This document shows, one piece after another, positions 1 to 11,817 of a stretch of 64,000 nt of DNA. How positions within the stretch are numbered: position 1 is the first letter of the stretch; each line of letters starts with the position of its first letter. The notes below the pieces were generated by a model. It was not told the origin of the DNA and did not search any database. It was given only the letters and a program-made list of their open reading frames with translations. The position numbers and the translations under genes were made by a program. Source of the DNA: Tetragonia tetragonoides (taxonomy: Eukaryota; Streptophyta; Magnoliopsida; Caryophyllales; Aizoaceae); contig CM076152.1 of the NCBI GenBank assembly GCA_038025085.1, forward strand, positions 26,124,001-26,188,000, read 5' to 3'.

Positions 1-1378
1 GCACGAGACATAGAGTATAGACACGATAGGTGATTGAAGGAAAGGTAAGGATCGAAAAAGATAAAACAATTTGACTTGTGGACTACAATTGGAAGGGTTG
101 GTATGGGAAGCACATTGATCGTGGAGGTGATGGATAGAAAGACATGGCTTCAATAATCGAGTCCAAGTTCTAGGCTCTAATGAATGATCCACGGAACACT
201 TGAGGTGATTCTTAAAAAACCAAGTTGATAGAGATTGTATAATGGGATATTTTTGATGATTGAATTTAGAATATGACCGAGCCTCGAGAGAAGCTGCCTA
301 CGCATCCTTGCGGAATCAGGCCAAACGTAGTTTGTGGATTTTCATTTTTTATTATGCCCTTAGTTTTTGCCTGAATCATTGTCTTGGATAATCGATCCAG
401 CGGGCTTGCCCTAAATTTTTCCAAGGCCATTGAATGAATGGGCCCAACGGGCTTTTTACTTGACTTTAATGCCCTAACTTTTGCGTAGGCCGCCCTTTCA
501 GATTTTCAACCTAGCGGGCTGCACATGTTTTGAGTGTCAAATCTCTAAGAGGACTTTGGGTTGTAATGCAAGGTTTGGGTTTGGGTTACCAAAGAAAGGG
601 TTATTAAGGCTCAGAGTCCCATCAAAGCCCCCAGTGTGCATATTATCACCTTATGTTTCGAGAATTGGATTGAACTTGAATTTCATTTCTTTTTTTTTTT
701 CTTGACTTTGATTTTGCTTTGCTTTTGCACTTTGAACATTTTTCTTTTTTTATTTAAATCTTCTGAACTTTTGAAATTCCACATCTCTCATGGATGGTGA
801 CATTGCAGCTTGCACACTATCAAACCCCCCCAGGTTAAGGATTTTATGGGTATGAAATGCTATGTGTTTGAGGCCCAACTTGGTTTCAAGAGGATCTTTA
901 ATGTGGATTGAAAAGGATGGATAAAGGGTGACAAATGAATGCCTCTTGTGCTCGACTTGACTCATGGACACCTGCTCTTATTCTTATTTTGAATGCATTT
1001 ACGCGTTTTATCCTTTGATTTGAATTGATCATCTTTTCCCTTAGCATTAATGAATTATTGCAACTTGGATTCATCATTGAATTTGAGTGTTCCATGGATA
1101 GAAGAAATAACACAGTACAGAAAAGTAATTGACTTTATTGAATAGAAAGGAAGAAACACACGGCTAAGACTTGATTATTCCTAAAGTAGACTTGAACTCG
1201 AATTGGGAAAGAAAGAACTGGGAGGGACTCTCCGACTCATGCTAATCTTATTGAATTCGAAAACAAAATAAAATTCTAAGAGAAGACTACTCTTGAAGGC
1301 GCTTGACATCTTGATGCTTCTCTTGACGCTCTTGGCCTGAACTTAAAAAATGGGCCTCTAGAGTGGAGACCTCTAGGC
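1..1378. other. No recognisable gene; remnant downstream of G gag
   Basis: This stretch lies downstream of the gag of the minus-strand element G, where protease and RT would be expected. I read no protease DSG/DTG motif, no RT FxDD motif and no integrase signature on either strand. Open frames are short and uninterpretable. Pyrimidine-rich runs occur near 690-760. It may be a deleted or very diverged part of G, or unrelated DNA. Confidence 0.4.
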
Positions 1379-2539
1379 CTAGTGGTTATGGCCCAATGGA
1401 TTACTGTTGTTATTGGGTTTCTTCATATCTGGAGCCGGGATGGTCCCATTATCTATGAGATCTTGGATATTATGCTTTAGAAACCAACAGTCATCAGTGT
1501 TATGACCTCGGCCTCGATGGAACTTGCAAAAAGCTTCGGAATCCCACGATTTGCTTCGATTCTGTGGAGATGGATCTGGAGTTGGACCTGTAGGGTGAAG
1601 ATGCCTAATTTATTGTAGTTTCTTGAATGCTTTGCTTAACCTCATGCCCAATGGGGTGAAGACCCTTCGAGGTTTGTTGGCATTGTCTTCATTTAGAGAG
1701 TTAACCTCGGGGCCTTTGAAACCAGTACCCTTTTTGTCTTTGGAGTAGTTAGTGTAGTTGCTCTTACTCTTTGTGGATTGAAGATGTTCCTCAATTTGTA
1801 TCCCAATCTTGTAAAGTCTATCAAAGGTCTCAATGGGACGGAACATTATAAGTTCTTGGTATTTGGGTTGAAGGTTGCGGACCAAAATCCGTACTTGGTC
1901 TTCTTTGGAGGGGCGATTGATGAGTTGAGCCGCCTTTTCTCTCCATCGAGTCAAGAAAGGAATAAAGTCTTCCTTTTCACTTTGTTTGGTCACTTCCAAC
2001 TCCCTTAGAGTCATGGGGAGTTCATTGTTGTAGGAGTATTGCATCACATATTCTTCTTTCATAGAAGTCCAAGATTTGGCCTTGAGTGGGCCTAAGGTTT
2101 TGAACCATTTAGAAGTTGGGCCTTCGAGTGTCATTGGAAAGATCTTTGGATAAAGAGTTGAATCGATCCCTTTGATCGCCATACATGTAGTAAAACTCCT
2201 TAAGTGACCATGTGGGTCTTCCACTCCCTTGAATTTGGGGATATCAAGCAATGTGACCTTTTTGGGTAGTTTAGAGTGGAGGTCGTCCTCGTGCTCTTCT
2301 TCTTCGTCCTTATAGTAGGTGCCATATGTAGAATTCTTGCTCATGATTAGCTCGAGCATTTCAAGCCTTTTATCGAGCTTAGAGGGAAGAGGGATGTCAT
2401 CCTTTTCCTCATCATCAGTGCGAGGTTTAGACTTAACATCGTCCCTAAGTTTCTTGATTTCGATATCTTGGACTTGGAGACGAGTGTCCATCAGTTTCAA
2501 TTGCTCGAGAATGGCTTTGAGATCATCATCTCCTGGCAT
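1379..2539 (-). pseudogene. gag of Tat/Ogre-like element G, one in-frame stop
   Basis: Structural capsid/nucleocapsid polyprotein of a Tat-lineage element. The ATG is at 2539 and the open frame runs 309 codons to a TAA at 1612-1610. Residues about 5-50 are a coiled-coil-like charged segment (LKLMDTRLQVQDIEIKKL). The central retrotransposon gag domain follows, with KWFKTL, FIPFLTRWREKA and VRILVRNLQPKY. The C-terminal FTPLGMRLSKAFKKL is a Tat signature. The same frame continues after the stop for about 77 codons and carries a zinc knuckle of the Tat/Athila type (CKFHRGRGHNTDDC, CX2HX4HX4C) followed by IQDLIDNGTIP, ending at a TAG at 1381-1379. The stop between the capsid and the knuckle makes this a probable pseudogene. 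Confidence 0.75.
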
Positions 2540-3896
2540 GGTAGAGATTGGGCTTGAACTTGAAGTATAATGTTTAGGTGTGGACTTGAAGGTGGTGAGG
2601 GAAATAGTTTCCTAACGAGCCTACCGTTGGTACTCGAACGCTCCCACTTTGGGCTTGACTTTCCTATCCTAGATCAATGGATGAATCAGAAAACGGGAAA
2701 ACGAAAAAGAAATTGAAAAAAGAATAGAAAAAGGAAGAGGTTTATCCACAATTCTAGTCCCTTGATTTTTTAATTTTTTTTAAATTGTTTTGTTGATTAT
2801 TTTTCGAATTTCCGTTTTTTTTTTCTTTTTTTCTTTTTTTAGTTTTTATTGTGGGACATGGAAAAGTGGACGGGAAGAAATAAGGAAGTAGATTTTTGAA
2901 AAAACAAGAAAAGGTGAAAGATTTTGAAAACGGGTAGAGATTTCGAAAATGGAAAGAAAAAGAATTTGATAAAGATGTTTCAGAAATAAACAAGATCTCC
3001 TTCCTAAATGAGGACCCCTAAGATATGAGAGTTTTGAAATAAGGGGTAGAACAAGATAAGGAATGTTCCAACTAGCATATAGCACATAGATCACGTCCAA
3101 CTAAGAAAGAAAGGTGGAAAATTGAATCTAGAATAATTCGTTAACATGGTAACTTCTCAAGGAGATTTAACTCGAAAATCCTCTAAGGTAAGTAATTTGC
3201 TTTAATTATTGATCCTCCATTTTTGACTTGATTAAGAAAAGAAAGACTCTTGACTCAAAAAAGGAAAAAAGATTTTTTTTTGGAAGGATCTTTAATTGAA
3301 ACACGTTACTTACTAGGATTCTATTTTCTTGGAAAACAAATCTCCCTAATATGGTTAGTAGCATCATAGGACTTATAAATGGATTCTACTTCCTAAAAAG
3401 AAGATATTCTAGACTCGATCTTAGAAAGATATCTACACAATTAGGGATACAAAATAACGCAAAAAGATTGCGCTCACACAAATTGGCAAACAATCATGCA
3501 AGAATGGACATGTGAATGAAGGAAATATTGGGTGAATCTATGGCTTTGGTAAGGAAACCCACGACCGGATGCGTTTCGTCATCTATGGGATGCATAGTAA
3601 AACTAGACGTATCGTTTCACATATCTCGAATGGAAACATGTAAATGTCATGGGGTGGAACACGACGATGTGCAAAGGAAATTCGGACCTAGTGGGTCACT
3701 GGCCTAACTCATAGACAATGCTCCAAAGGGTAATTCCTGTTTATGGTGTGGTGATGTCTTTCGACATCTTGCGAAGATAACGCATGCAATATGGATGATA
3801 TGAATGCAAAGCAATAATGATCATATAAAGGCCTTGAACTAAGAAATATGAATAGATAATCAACATGGATAAGCTTTCGAACATTCTCTTATTAAA
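2540..3896 (-). other. Untranslated leader of element G
   Basis: About 1.36 kb lies between the PBS and gag, with no sizeable open frame on the sense strand and A/T-rich and purine-rich tracts near 2680-2990 and 3230-3290. Long leaders are usual in Tat/Ogre elements. I see no additional ORF of the kind Ogre elements can carry here. Confidence 0.5.
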
Positions 3897-3914
3897 TCCC
3901 CAGCAGAGTCGCCA
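3897..3914 (-). promoter_or_regulatory. Primer-binding site of element G
   Basis: On the minus strand it reads TGGCGACTCTGCTGGGGA, one base after the LTR end (...ATTACA then G). It is the Tat/Ogre-type PBS, usually attributed to a tRNA-Arg 3' end. It fixes the element's orientation and the LTR boundary at 3916. Confidence 0.75.
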
Positions 3915-3915
3915 C

Positions 3916-5723
3916 TGTAATAACCCTCGCCTTTCGGTGCCTAATTGAAATAATAAATATATGTTATAGGTTCTTAAATAGAAGATATATATTGATTAAG
4001 GGATTATTGAACAAATGAAGTCGCCACAAATTTTTAAGGAAACAATTGGAAACCATCAATGTGCACCCAATTCCTATTGGAAATTATGACTCATATAACC
4101 GAAGGCCAAAGATCGAGTTCGGTGGTGTGGGTACGAAAAAGACAAAACGAATCTTATCTAAATCACGCGTATTAACGGCCTCTACTAATCCTATCCATGT
4201 TGATTCTTAAGTCACATAACAAGGTTCCAAACAATCCGGTCATCCAAGATCCTAAATTAACTAGGTGGGTTGAACAAACCAAATTATTAAAGTTATCACT
4301 TTGCACATGATTATCCAATTGCATGATTTGATTTATAGAACACAACCATAATAATAGAAATATGTTTCCCAACCTTACCGTGCTAGCTTAATGCGCCAAT
4401 TGCCAATTTGCATGAATAAACGTGTTAGTAACTTCAATGGAAGTAAAATAAAAGATATAAACTTTAATTACATGTTAGTATGCTAATTGAGTTGATTAAT
4501 CATGGAAAACATGAAAAGATATGATATTTACACTAGACATGATAAACTATAAGAAAACTAGAAAATAAACTAAAAAGTATGAAAATCATGTAAGGATAAT
4601 AATTAAACTAACCTATGCATGATAATCATGAAAACAATAATTAAAATTGATCTACACATGATAAACAAAATAAAACAATGAAAACATGCAAAGAATATTA
4701 ACCATGATCATAATATAAATAAAAGATGCTTTGAAAATAGATAAGTCGAAAAGATGAGCCCTCAGGTTGAACCTTGATTGTACTAGAATAGAATGTCAAT
4801 TGCTCTTGATATTGGACTTGATCTTGGGATGAGACTTGTACTTGATTAGGGTTTGAAGATGGGTTTGATTGATGTGACTAGGGTTGAATGGAATAGAGGA
4901 GAGAGAGAGAGAGAGAGATTAGGATTTTCTTGAGTTGAATCCCCTCATAATGAGTTGTGTCCCCAAAAAGTGGAGTTTAGAGGGGTATTTATAGGGAATG
5001 GGCCAAAAAGGAGGTCAAATTAGAGCTCCCCGGCCAAAAATGGTGTCCAGCAGCCCCCCGGAGGGCCGCTCGGGGCTCGGCGGCATCGATAGTGCAGCAA
5101 AGGCTCGGCGGCCCGCTTCACGGCCTCCGCTCCCACGAAAAGGCCGCTGGAAGGCTCGTTTGACCTCTGATTGGCCTTCTTCTCAGTGCGTTGGATTCCT
5201 TGTTCAAAGGGATTTCTTTTGACATACTGTGGAATCATATTTCACGAGTATCCTATGAGTTATGGCCCATACACTAGAGAGATGTCTGTTTTAGCGCATT
5301 AATCAATCATCGGATCATATCTCCTTCGTTTCTAATTGGATTTTGGCCCATAATATATCATTGGAAAGATAACTGAAATGCGAATACAAGCTTAGTGGGC
5401 TAATACTCCAATTAATCCTTGAATGGCTAAAAATCAGTCTTGAACCGTGATATGCGGGTATGAGAACATCGTTTTTAGCCTGTAACTTCATTAAATCATA
5501 ACTTTTGACTTCGGTGTCCGTTTGGGACGAATTAGATGGAGTTGAAAAGCTTATGGAAAGGGCTATTTAATGGTATGTAAATGTTAACGGTTTAAAATAA
5601 ATATGGATAATGGGACACAAATAAGTACAAGTATTTCGAGCATTGACATTCAATTCATTATGTTCATTATTGGTTATCATCATTGGGCATTTAAAAAGGG
5701 GGAAACCAATTTTGGTGTTTAAA
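3916..5723 (-). repeat. 5' LTR of element G (distal end truncated or undefined)
   Basis: The + strand starts TGTAATAACCC directly beside the PBS, so this is the 5' LTR of a minus-strand element. It contains a TATA box (4994-4986), a GA run near 4900-4918 and a GC-rich block at about 5020-5160. The far end near 5723 is set only by where homology to element A's LTR begins. No TG terminus is evident there, so the outer U3 part is probably lost. Confidence 0.55.
4986..4994 (-). promoter_or_regulatory. TATA box in G LTR
   Basis: The minus strand reads CTATAAATA followed by CCCCTCTAAACTCC, a normal plant TATA context pointing toward gag. It probably marks the LTR promoter, with transcription starting about 30 bases to the left. 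Confidence 0.55.
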
Positions 5724-6299
5724 GGTACGGAGAGAGAGAGAGGGAAAGAGAGAGAAAGAGAAAAGGAGAGGGAGAGGGGAGCGGCTGACATGGTGGTGGC
5801 CTGGTGTTCTCCGGCGAAGGCGGCGACAGTGAGGCCGAGAGAGAGATAGAGAAAGAGAGAGAATGGGCGGTGGAGAGAGAGAAGAGTGAGAGAGTGAGCG
5901 TGAGTGGAGAGAGAGAGACTTGGGGTTTTTGGCTCAGTTTTGTAAACTGGTCAATTGACCCATCTCTTAGCTTATATAGGTGCCCAGTCAAGGAAAGTCA
6001 AAACCTACTAGACCTAGGATTAATTTCTGATTTAATTACTAACTAAAAACAATTAAAACTAATTAAATGCTACTTAAAACCAATTAAAACAATATGAATA
6101 AACCTTATTCATATAAAAAACAAATTTAACTAAATCCCTCAATTTGATAATTATAAATCCCGAAATTCCCATAATATTATTATGGAGTTAATTTGCGTAA
6201 ATCGAATTGTTAAATAAATATACGATTTAAATCTCCAAAACTATTTATAAATGAATTATAAATAGATATTATAATTATAGAAAATATTGGGGTATCACA
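5724..6299 (-). repeat. 3' LTR of A, truncated
   Basis: It matches the last part of the intact LTR at 14673-15270, starting at GGTACGG and ending GGGGTATCACA. A TATA box (minus strand CCTATATAAG, 5980-5971) remains. The part that would begin TGTAACA is missing and is replaced by element G sequence. Confidence 0.8.
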
Positions 6300-6566
6300 T
6301 TCTACCCTCTTTAAAAGAAGTTTCGTCCCAAAACTTGAAAACATGAAGTAATCACTTCTCAACGACGAAACGAGTTTACCTATACGAAGGTATAAAGCAA
6401 TATTAGGACAACGACAACGCAATGCGTATACTACAGTTGTGATGTAAGTCGATTAGCAATGCAGCATGCAATGCTAGAACATGCAACTCGTGCAAAGCGA
6501 TAAACAAAATACGAAATTACTAGGTGTGACATTCTACCCTCCTTAATCAGGGTTTCGTCTCGAAAC
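6300..6566 (-). promoter_or_regulatory. PPT of A and upstream PPT-like duplicate
   Basis: Directly beside the LTR end the minus strand reads AAAGAGGGTAGAA, the polypurine tract priming plus-strand synthesis. A second, imperfect copy of the same block lies at about 6530-6566, touching the pol stop. The interval between has no ORF. C, D and F show the same arrangement. Confidence 0.6.
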
Positions 6567-9500
6567 TCAAATGGAATCAGTACCTTCAAGAAAGAGTTCT
6601 GGGTACTTCTCGCGCATCATGGATTCAGCTTCCCCTGTTGCCTCTTCTTGACCATGACGGGACCAAATAACTTTCATAATCGGAATAGTCTTTGTACGAG
6701 TTGAGCGCTCTTTGCGGTCGATGATCTCGATCGGACGTTCTTCATACGTCAAACTCTTGTCAAGTTCGATCATTTCAAGTTGAACGACATGAGTTGGATC
6801 ATGTACATATCGCTTCAGTTGAGAGACGTGAAAGACATTGTGGACTTTCTCAAGTTCCACAGGCAAAGCTAGACGATAAGCAACTTCACCAATCCTCTCT
6901 AGGATCTCGTAAGGTCCAATGTAACGAGGACTCAATTTCCCCTTATGACCAAAACGCATAACGCCCTTGGTAGGAGATACTCGCAAAAATACCTTACTTC
7001 CTATCTCAAGTTCTTCAGGTCTACCACCTCTATCTGTATATGATTTCTGGCGATCTTGTGCACTCCGCATCTTCGTCTGAATCACCTTCACAATGTTGAC
7101 AGTCTGTTGGATCATCTTCGGACCCAAAACTGCAGTCTCGCTAATGTCGTTCCATCATACAGGCGATCTACACTTCCTACCATACAAGGCTTCATATGGT
7201 GCTCGATCGATGCTCGAATGATAGCTATTGTTGTAAGAAAATTCGATGAAAATAATGTGTTTATCCCACGAACCTTGATATTCGAGGGCACACGCTCGAA
7301 GCATATCCTTTAGAGTCTGGATTGTTCTTTCCGTTTGGCCATCTGTTGCAGGATGAAAAGAGGTACTAAACTTCAATTTGCTTCCGAAAGCTTCTTGTAA
7401 TTTCTGCCAGAAATTAGAGAGAAATCTCGAGTCTCTATCTAAAACAATATCTTCAGGTACACCATGAAGTCTTATGACTTCCTTGACGTACGCGTCAGCC
7501 AGCTTTTCCATTTCCCACGTGTACTGCATTGGGATGAATCTTGCGACTTTCGTCTAACGATCTACAATCACCCTAATGGCGTTGTTCTTCTTCTGTGTCA
7601 AAGGCAAACCCATGACAAAGTTAGAAATCGAATTCCATTTCCACGTTGGAAATTCCAATGATTGTACCATTCCACCTGGTCTTTTATGCTCGATCTTGAC
7701 TTTCTAACATGTCAAACACTTCGCTACAAACTCAGCGACATCTTGTTTCATGCCTTTCCACCAGAACACTTGGCGAAGATCTTTGTACAACTTGTCTCCA
7801 CTAGGATGTACAGAATAGGGCGTATTATGAGCTTCACCCAGAATCTGACTTTTGATATCTGGGTCATTGGGTACGCAAACACGTTCTCTAAATCTCATAA
7901 TTCCATCTTGGCCCAAAGTGAAGTCCTCGGACCTACCCTCGTCTTTGTGGTTTAGAATCCGCTGAAGATCCTCATCACCATTTCTGTTTATCTTTGATTT
8001 CTTCAAGCAGTGTTGGTCGAACAGTCATATGTGCTAAGGTACATTGAACGTCACCTTGAAACACAATCTCCACCTCGAGACTTTGCAAGTCACGTATGAT
8101 CTCCTTAGGAAGCACTAAAGCAGTGTTTAACGAATGTCGAGTCTTTCTACTCAAAGCATCAGCGACTACGTTCGCTTTACCCTCATGGTACCGGATATCA
8201 ATGTCGACCTCTGTCAGAAGTTGTAGCCATCTCCTTTGGCGCATGTTCAATTCTTTCTGTGCAAAGTTATACTTGAGGATCTTGTGATTAGTAAACATCT
8301 TGTCTGAGGAACCATACAGGTAACTTTGCCAAATCTTCAATGAAAATACCACAGCAGCAAGTTCTAGATCGTGCGTAGGATAGTTATCCTCATGCTTTTT
8401 CAGTTGTCGTGAGGCGTAAGCCACGACCTTTTCATGCTGCATCAGAACACACCCTAAGCCATGCTTAGACGCGTCACTGTAGACCTCATATCCTTCTGTT
8501 CCTGATGGCAATGTCAAGATAGGTGCACTCGTAAGACGTTTCTTCAACTCTTGGAAAGCAGTCTCACACTTGTCGGACCGTACAAACGTCGTCGTTTTCT
8601 TCATTAAATTCGTGGTTGGTTGCGCAATCTTCAAGAAACCTTCTACAAATCGTCTATGTAACCAGCAAGTACAAGAAAACTTTGAACTTCGGTCACGGTC
8701 GTTGGTCTTGGCCAATCTGTAACAACTCGAATCTTCTCTGGATGTACGGCTACTCCATCTTTAGACACCACGTGTCCTAAGAAAGATACCGTGTCTGACC
8801 AAAACTCACACTTAGACAAATTGGTGTAAAGTTGATGTCTTCGCAGTATCTCCAAGACAGTACGTAGGTGTTGCTCATGCTCCTCGGCGTTCTTCGAGTA
8901 AACCAGAATATCATCTATGAAGACTACAACAAACTGGTATAGGTAAGGCTGGAACGTACGGTTCATTAAGTCCATAAATTTCGCAGGCGCATTCGTCAAC
9001 CCAAAAGGCATCACAGTGAACTTGTAGTGCCCATACCTTATCCTAAACGCGGTCTTCGCAATATCAGGCTCAGAAATCCTCAATTGATGGTATCCTGATC
9101 GTAGGTCTATCTTTGAGAAAATAGACGCACCACGCAATTGGTCAAACAGATCGTCAATTCTGGGAAGTGGGTAATTATTCTTGATCGTAATCTTGTTCAA
9201 CTCACAGTAGTCGATGCACAGTCTCATACTACCATCCTTCCTTCGTATAAACAAAACAGGAGCACCCCAAGGCGATACACTCGGACGTATGTATCCCTTT
9301 TCTAACAAGTCCTCAAGTTGTGTTTTTAGTTCCTTCATCTCGGCAGGTGTCATACGGTAAGGTGCTTTCAAAATTGGTGCAGAACCTGGAGCAAGTTTGA
9401 TCGCAAAGTCGATAATGCGTTGCGGAGGCATTCCAAGGATCTCTTCGGGAAAAACGTCAGCGTACTCGGAAACAACTGGAATAGGCTTCGGAGCTTCGTT

Positions 9501-11078
9501 CTCGCGGTTCGTATCCACCACATGACATAGGTAAATTGCTTCACCCCTAGTCACGCACTCCTTAAGCTTCATAGTAGCTATCACCTTCAGCTTAGGCTTG
9601 ACCACAACTCCTCGGTAAGTGATCCTCTTACCTTTAGGTCCTCGCCAAGAAACGCGTTGTTCAAAGCACTCTAACTTAGCGCTATACTTGGCTAACCAAT
9701 CCATTCCCAATATCACGTCAAAGTCCTTGAAATCCATCTGAATCAAATCCGCGGGTAAATCAGAACCAGCTATCCTAATTGGACATTTTTCATACAATGC
9801 TTTACAATTAGCTATCGATCCATCTGGCATCCTCATATTTGCACTATACGTAGAACTAGGTTCTAATCCTATCTTAGATGCAAAGCATTTAGAAAGTACA
9901 GAATGTGTTGCACCACTGTCAAACAAAACAAAAGCGGGAAAAGAATGAACAAGAAAAGTACCAGTGATCACGTTCGGGTTTGCTTCCGCTTCATTGCGAT
10001 TCATGACAAAAATTCTACCATTAACCCCTCTATTGTTGTTGTTGTTGTTGTAACTCCCGTTTCCACGGTAGTTACCACCATTACCTCGATAGCCATTGTT
10101 ATTCCCACCACGATTGTAGTTGTTATCTCGGTTGTTCCCATTACCATTCCTACCTTGGCTCCAACATTCAGAAGCTTTGTGACCCAGCTTGTTGCACTCA
10201 TAGAATTGCAACACTTCAGCTCGGCAGTTCTTACCAGCATGCGTCTTGTTACAACGAGTATAAGGCGTATTCCTTCTAGCCATTATCGTAGCTCGATGAC
10301 TATTCGAGTCACGATTCCTATTTTTATTGTGGTTCTGACCACCTTGGTAGTTGTTGTTGCCATTCGGCCTTGGCCTCTTGTCGCCATTGTTCGACTGCGA
10401 TGGATTGCCTTTGTCGCGCTTGTTCTTACCCAAATGTGTGTCACGACGTCCAACAATCCTCTCCTGATTCAGGGCCTTGTTATAAGATTCCTCAAAAGTG
10501 ATAGATTGTCCAGCGACAAAACGTTGAATATCCCATTTCAGTCCATCCAATAACCTTTCAATTCGCTCGGCTTCAGTTCTCAGTAGATTAGGAGCAAAGA
10601 TAGCAAGCTCGTTGAAATTGGCAGCATACTTGATCGTAAGCTTGTCTTGGCTTAACCCTTCAAACTCACGCTGCTTCAGGCGTCGTAGAGCACTAGGATA
10701 AAATTTAGCACGAATGGCTACCTTAAAACGATCCCAATTAAAGTTCGGCGTTGCAAGTAAATCAGTTCGCACATCGTTCCACCACTTGTTAGCTTCGCCC
10801 TTCAGATAGTACGTCGCAGAGCTAATCTTCATGTTGTTAGGCAGACTCGTAGCCAGGAACAACTTCTCGAACTCAATGATCCAAGTTTCCAGCTTTGTTG
10901 GATTAGCACCACCTTCAAACGTAGGAGGTTTAAGAGCGTCAAAATCTCGGAAACTAGGCGTTGCAGAGGCTTGTGCGGTTTCCATCTCTTCTTGGCGTGC
11001 CATTTGTCGTGCCATGATCTCGACCACATCGGTCAGACCATCTTCGAGTCTAGCGATTCTATCGGCGTTAGTTGTCAT
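6567..11078 (-). pseudogene. Broken gag-pol of element A
   Basis: The ATG at 11078 begins [14 protein letters not shown]; an in-frame ATG at 11120 is less likely because the sister copies begin at the MAT position. Gag motifs ([18 protein letters not shown]) are followed by a knuckle region in which the first Cys of each motif is changed ([17 protein letters not shown]). The protease has [11 protein letters not shown] has [18 protein letters not shown] and [11 protein letters not shown] one-base deletion near 8655 ends the frame just after RT. RNase H ([10 protein letters not shown]) reads FTNHK where C and F have FTDHK, changing the catalytic Asp to Asn. A second frameshift lies near 7980-7990. 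Stops interrupt integrase at 7706-7704 (after CLTC), near 7555 and at 7157-7155. Integrase DRDSRF and GQTERTI motifs, the GPYEILERIGEVAYRL segment and a chromodomain-like tail (EERPIEI...REKYPELF) follow. It is certainly inactive. Confidence 0.9.
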
Positions 11079-11817
11079 TTCGCGAATCTGAGAATATAAA
11101 AGTAATGCTATGAACACCATTCACACAATTTGCACATCTCGACCCATTAAGGTCTAATTGAGAGAAATAGGTTGTAATTGAAACCTTTTTCTTGACATTT
11201 AGCATATAGCATATAAGTTTCGAGGATCGACCTTACATTGTAGGTCTAAGCAAGATACTTGCTTTGTTGTTCTCAGTTCCCATGCATAATAGTTTGATAG
11301 CCATGTAATACACTTTAGACATGTAGGTTTCACATGAATAGACAAAGATGTTCGTAATACACATAAAGAGGCTCCATACTATTTTAGTAGGGCAATAGAC
11401 AATAACACTTATTCATATTGATATGCTTTAGCACTTGGCATGGCAATAGACAATCAGACTTAATCATATTGATATGCTTTAGAACTTGACTCACAAGAGA
11501 GTTGATAATGCTTAACAAAAATTTTGCCATAAATTCGACATGGATTTCCCATCATGTCACGACGATAAGAGATAGCATTCATGCTTTTAGTCAACTATGC
11601 AAATATGTGACACATTAATGATATAAACGAATCATAACGACTTTCAAATAATCAAATGAAATAGTTTTGCAATATGATAGATTGCAAAATAAATAAGAGT
11701 CAAAAATATTTGTTGCTTAGGCAACTACACACCATCATCAAACTTGACCACGCAGGGCCATCACAAAAGTGGAATAATGTTTCTAAACAAAACAACTAAC
11801 TCTAGTCAACAAAATAA
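11079..11817 (-). other. Conserved noncoding spacer between extra ORF and gag (A)
   Basis: About 740 bp without a coding frame. It is strongly similar to the equivalent spacers in C (32540-33237) and D (48915-49612), including GACCACGCAGGGCCATCAC and TTTGTTGC next to the extra ORF, and TCTAATTGAGAGA with CGACCTTAC nearer gag. This is stronger conservation than expected for decayed spacer and may reflect packaging, translation or splicing signals. Confidence 0.5.

Larger units (their letters stand above)
1..5723 (-). mobile_element. Partial Tat/Ogre-like Ty3/gypsy element (G)
   Basis: A minus-strand LTR retrotransposon fragment read from high to low coordinates: LTR (about 5723-3916), PBS (3914-3897), a leader of about 1.4 kb, then gag (2539-1379). 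The PBS TGGCGACTCTGCTGGGGA and the gag motif FTPLGMRLSKAF place it in the Tat/Ogre lineage; B has the related FTPLGVTLNTAF. No pol domain is visible before the window edge. The high-coordinate end abuts a truncated LTR of element A with no TG/CA terminus I can recognise, so that junction is probably a deletion or illegitimate recombination. Confidence 0.65.

Noticed and set aside
4998..5238. Overlapping 72-74 codon ORFs on both strands
   Set aside because: GC-rich LTR sequence of G upstream of its TATA box; no conserved protein signal.
9903..10553. 216-codon + strand ORF
   Set aside because: Antisense shadow of the Asn/Gly-rich gag linker of A (runs of Val/Ile/Thr).
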